NCBI GenBank assembly: GCA_003446605.1
Contig: DMDF01000020.1
Location: 1 to 8,414, forward strand
Reading direction: 5' to 3'
From: Anaerolineaceae bacterium
Lineage (GTDB): Bacteria > Chloroflexota > Anaerolineae > Anaerolineales > Anaerolineaceae
Length of the DNA: 8,414 nt
The position numbers were made by a program, and so were the translations under genes. Under the pieces are notes generated by a model that saw only the letters and a program-made list of their open reading frames with translations, was not told the DNA's origin and did not search any database. Positions 6,557 to 8,414 of the stretch are shown piece by piece. The first letter of the stretch is position 1, and every line of letters starts with the position of its first letter.

Positions 6557-7789
6557 ACACTAATTGTACATTGCCAAAGGCATGCTTCGCGATCAAATGA
6601 ATATTTGGAACAGCTGGCGGACAAAGGATTTGAAGGGCTGCCAGATCTGATACGGGTGCTCATCAATGAGGCCATGCAGATCGAGCGAGAAAACTATTTG
6701 AACGGCTAAGCCCTATGAGCGAAGCAAAGACCGCAGAGGATATGCCAATGGCTACAAACCCAAAACCGTCAATACCAAATTTGGGAAAGTGACTTTTGCG
6801 ATACCGGAAGTACGAGAAGGGAACTTTTATCCCAGTGCCCTGGAAAAGGGGATTCGTAGTGAACGGGCCTTGATGTTAGCCCTGGCGGAAATGTATGTGC
6901 AGGGCGTAAGCACCAGAGATGTGGCAGCGATAACAGAGCGGTTGTGCGGTTCATCTGTCAGTTATATGCAAGTCAGCCGGGCAGCCAAGATGCTGGATGA
7001 AGAGCTCGAGTCCTGGCGCAACCGTCCACTAGGTGAGACACTGTATTTGTTTCTAGATGCACGTTATGAGAAGGTCCGACAAGCTGGTCATGTGCGAGAT
7101 GCAGCCATTTTGATGGCCAGTGGGGTCAAAAGAGCTCGAAGAGTGCTTCGCGAACGGAAAACGCACCATTTTGGGCGTTTCTTTGTCCCTACTCGAAGAG
7201 TGCTGCGCTAAACGAAGCAGAAGAACACTGGCGAACCTTTTTAGAAAGCCTGATCACACGTGGTTTATCCGGCGTGCAGCTCATTGTAAGTGATGATCAT
7301 GCTGGGTTAAAAGCTGCACGGAAAGGCTTTTTTACCGGGATCCTTTGGCAGCGATGCTTGTTTCATCTGCAGCAAAATGCACAAAGCTATGTGCCTCGCA
7401 AGTCCATGCAGAAGCAAGTTGCTGAGGATATTCGGATGATTTTCAGCGCACCAAGCAGAGAGAAAGCTGAGGAGTATCTGGCAGAAACCGTGGAAAAATA
7501 TGCTAAGATCGCACCCAGATTAGCTGATTGGATGGAGGTCAATTTACCTGAAGGTTTCTCTTTCTTTGCTTTCCCAGCTGCTCAGTGGAAACCCTCCTGA
7601 AAGGACTGGAAGAGAATTCGAACCTCCAATTGCTTGGAGAAAGTCAGCCAGGAAATCAAACGCAGGACCAGAGTTGCACGCGTGTTACCGAATGAGAGTT
7701 CTTGTCTGCGATTAGTTTCAGCTATTCTGATGGAGATTGGAGAAGAATGGGAATTTGGCAGATTGTATTTGCAAACGGATCCTGATTAA
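6547..7789 (+). pseudogene. IS256-family transposase, multiply frameshifted
   Basis: The intact protein would be a DDE transposase of about 400 residues that cuts and pastes the element. Its parts are read in turn from different frames: MIYDTNCTLPK (6547-6579, strong AAAGGAG site upstream), EYLEQLADKGFEG to ENYLN (6599-6703), AKPYERSKDRRGYANGY through YLFLDARYEKVR to ASGVK (6705-7130), NGKRTILGVSLSL (7153-7191), NEAEEHWRTF through LIVSDDHAGLK to AFPAAQ (7211-7585), and KRIRTSN to YLQTDPD with TAA at 7787-7789. The first catalytic Asp (codon 7056) and the SDDH motif (7289-7300) remain. The breaks are a 19-base insertion near 6580, one extra G near 6704, a 22-base insertion at 7131-7152, a 19-base insertion at 7192-7210, and an in-frame insertion of about 21 bases with TGA at 7598-7600. 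The normally conserved NGLERLN motif reads NCLEKVS, a further sign of decay. Confidence 0.9.
7134..7208 (+). repeat. Two copies of a 17-base motif at transposase frame breaks
   Basis: CTCGAAGAGTGCTTCGC (7134-7150) and CTCGAAGAGTGCTGCGC (7192-7208) differ at one base and lie 58 bases apart. Each sits where the transposase has extra bases relative to its family and changes frame. The second insertion is flanked by CTA on both sides. TGCTTCGCGA, the tail of the first copy, also occurs inside the 19-base insertion near 6580 (from 6584). Confidence 0.6.
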
Positions 7790-7815
7790 CAGATTTTTTG
7801 AGAGGATCTGTGATC

Positions 7816-7838
7816 AATTTTACAGAAAAGATGTTGCA
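7816..7838 (-). repeat. Right terminal inverted repeat of the IS256-family element
   Basis: AATTTTACAGAAAAGATGTT followed by GCA is the inverted partner of 6447-6469. It lies about 27 bases after the transposase stop codon, the usual place for the right end of an IS256-family element. Confidence 0.65.
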
Positions 7839-7873
7839 TAATCAAAGGGATTCCCAAAAGCGGAAAACTTTAA

Positions 7874-7885
7874 TATAATGAGTCC
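7874..7885 (+). promoter_or_regulatory. -10 promoter element placed for a leaderless transposase mRNA
   Basis: A perfect TATAAT lies at 7874-7879, and the transposase ATG follows at 7886, where transcription would be expected to start. No Shine-Dalgarno sequence fits between them. No clear -35 is seen at normal spacing. Leaderless expression is inferred from position only. Confidence 0.4.
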
Positions 7886-8414
7886 ATGTTTAAACCAAAT
7901 ACACAACACCTACAACCAGCAATAATCAGTGCAGCCAGTGAGTTACCAGAAAAGCAACGAAAACGGCTAGAAGCCTCATGGGCAGACACCTTTTACAAAG
8001 AGTTCTTCTGCCGAATAGATGAGAAGCCCTTTGCCATATTATATTCCAACAAAGCTTCACGTCCGAATGTGCCTGTCAATGTGCTGATCGGACTGGAGGC
8101 GCTTAAGGCAGGATTCGGGCTGAGTGATGAAGAAATATATGCCAGGTTTTGTTATGATCTGCAGGTGCGCTATGCATTAGGATACGACCGTCTGGGAGAT
8201 GGTGATTTCGAGATCCGGACATTATACTATTTTCGGGAACGGTTGAGCCGATACAATGCAGAGCATGGGATCAATCTATTAGAGAAGGCTTTTGAAGACG
8301 TAACTGACCAGCAAATCACAGCATTGAAAATACGCACCGGGATGCAACGAATGGATTCCACGCAGATTGCCAGCAACATCGTGTCAGCCAGTCGCTTGCA
8401 GCTGCTGGTTGAGA
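7886..8414 (+). CDS. IS1182-type transposase, N-terminal 176 residues (truncated by window end)
   Basis: The frame is open from ATG 7886 to the last base of the window. The N-terminus MFKPNTQHLQ, the following LPEKQRKRLE and FYKEFFCRIDEKPFA blocks, and ASRPNVPVNVLIGLEALKAG make up the DUF772-type N-terminal domain usual for IS1182-like transposases. RMDSTQIASN near residue 155 contains Asp157, the expected first Asp of the DDE triad. The rest of the catalytic domain lies beyond the window, so whether the gene is intact cannot be judged. The start is fixed by the conserved N-terminus; the next candidate starts would delete conserved sequence. Transposition of its own element is the expected role. 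Confidence 0.9.
   Translation, partial: MFKPNTQHLQPAIISAASELPEKQRKRLEASWADTFYKEFFCRIDEKPFAILYSNKASRPNVPVNVLIGLEALKAGFGLSDEEIYARFCYDLQVRYALGYDRLGDGDFEIRTLYYFRERLSRYNAEHGINLLEKAFEDVTDQQITALKIRTGMQRMDSTQIASNIVSASRLQLLVE

Larger units (their letters stand above)
6447..7838 (+). mobile_element. IS256-family (Mutator-type) insertion sequence, inactive
   Basis: The element is about 1.39 kb, normal for the IS256 family. It is bounded by imperfect terminal inverted repeats (6447-6469 and 7816-7838) and contains one transposase gene in pieces. The bases flanking the two ends do not form a recognisable 8-9-base target duplication, so one or both junctions have decayed or rearranged, or the true ends lie a few bases away. 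It cannot move by itself because its transposase frame is broken at least five times. Confidence 0.8.
7839..8414 (+). mobile_element. Left part of an IS1182-type insertion sequence, cut by the window end
   Basis: The transposase gene at 7886 starts 48 bases after the right end of the IS256-family element, so the left end of this second element must lie within or very near that short gap. GGGATTCCC (7850-7858, four-base arms around a T) could belong to the terminal repeat, but the other end is outside the window and the boundary cannot be confirmed. The start coordinate is a guess. Confidence 0.55.

Noticed and set aside
6433..6675. Minus-strand 80-residue frame opposite the transposase
   Set aside because: It is antisense to recognisable transposase codons and is a shadow of them.
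1..8414. CRISPR array, integron site or phage genes
   Set aside because: No regularly spaced repeats, no integrase and no phage structural genes were seen.

Overview
The window is AT-rich bacterial DNA holding three plus-strand genes that look like one operon, then a gene-poor stretch, then two insertion sequences. No rRNA or tRNA gene is visible, so the host cannot be fixed from this sequence. The fused phosphatase/kinase style, the TPR-bearing synthase and the two transposase types would fit a low-GC member of the Chloroflexota (Anaerolineae-like). That placement is a tentative inference from recalled family resemblance.

Region 1 (about 172-5765) is the functional core. It encodes (i) an 842-residue membrane sensor with two PAS domains, a SpoIIE/RsbU-type PP2C phosphatase and a C-terminal RsbW-type ATPase/kinase domain; (ii) a 774-residue processive family-2 glycosyltransferase of the cellulose-synthase (BcsA-like) type, with an N-terminal TPR-like region and a large insertion in its catalytic domain; and (iii) a 114-residue STAS-domain antagonist of the RsbV/SpoIIAA type with the phosphorylatable DSSGL motif. 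The likely logic is that the sensor phosphorylates the STAS protein through its kinase end and dephosphorylates it through its phosphatase end. The STAS phosphorylation state would then set exopolysaccharide output, either through the synthase itself or through a regulator outside the window. No sigma factor is present here, and the synthase lacks the PilZ domain that usually lets c-di-GMP control BcsA. The second PAS domain resembles the heme PAS of FixL and keeps the histidine that binds heme, so oxygen or another gas is a candidate input.

Region 2 (about 5766-6446) has no credible gene. It holds an AT-rich hairpin, a GC-richer patch with short direct and inverted repeats, and one promoter-like site.

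Region 3 (about 6447-7838) is a dead IS256-family (Mutator-type) element with recognisable terminal inverted repeats. Its transposase reading frame is broken by one single-base insertion and four insertions of about 19-22 bases. Two of these share a 13-base core, and three are flanked by short direct repeats. In front of the gene, an inverted repeat would bury both the ribosome-binding site and the start codon in an RNA hairpin.

Region 4 (about 7839-8414) is the start of an IS1182-type transposase gene that runs off the end of the window. It abuts the IS256 element and may be read from a leaderless transcript.
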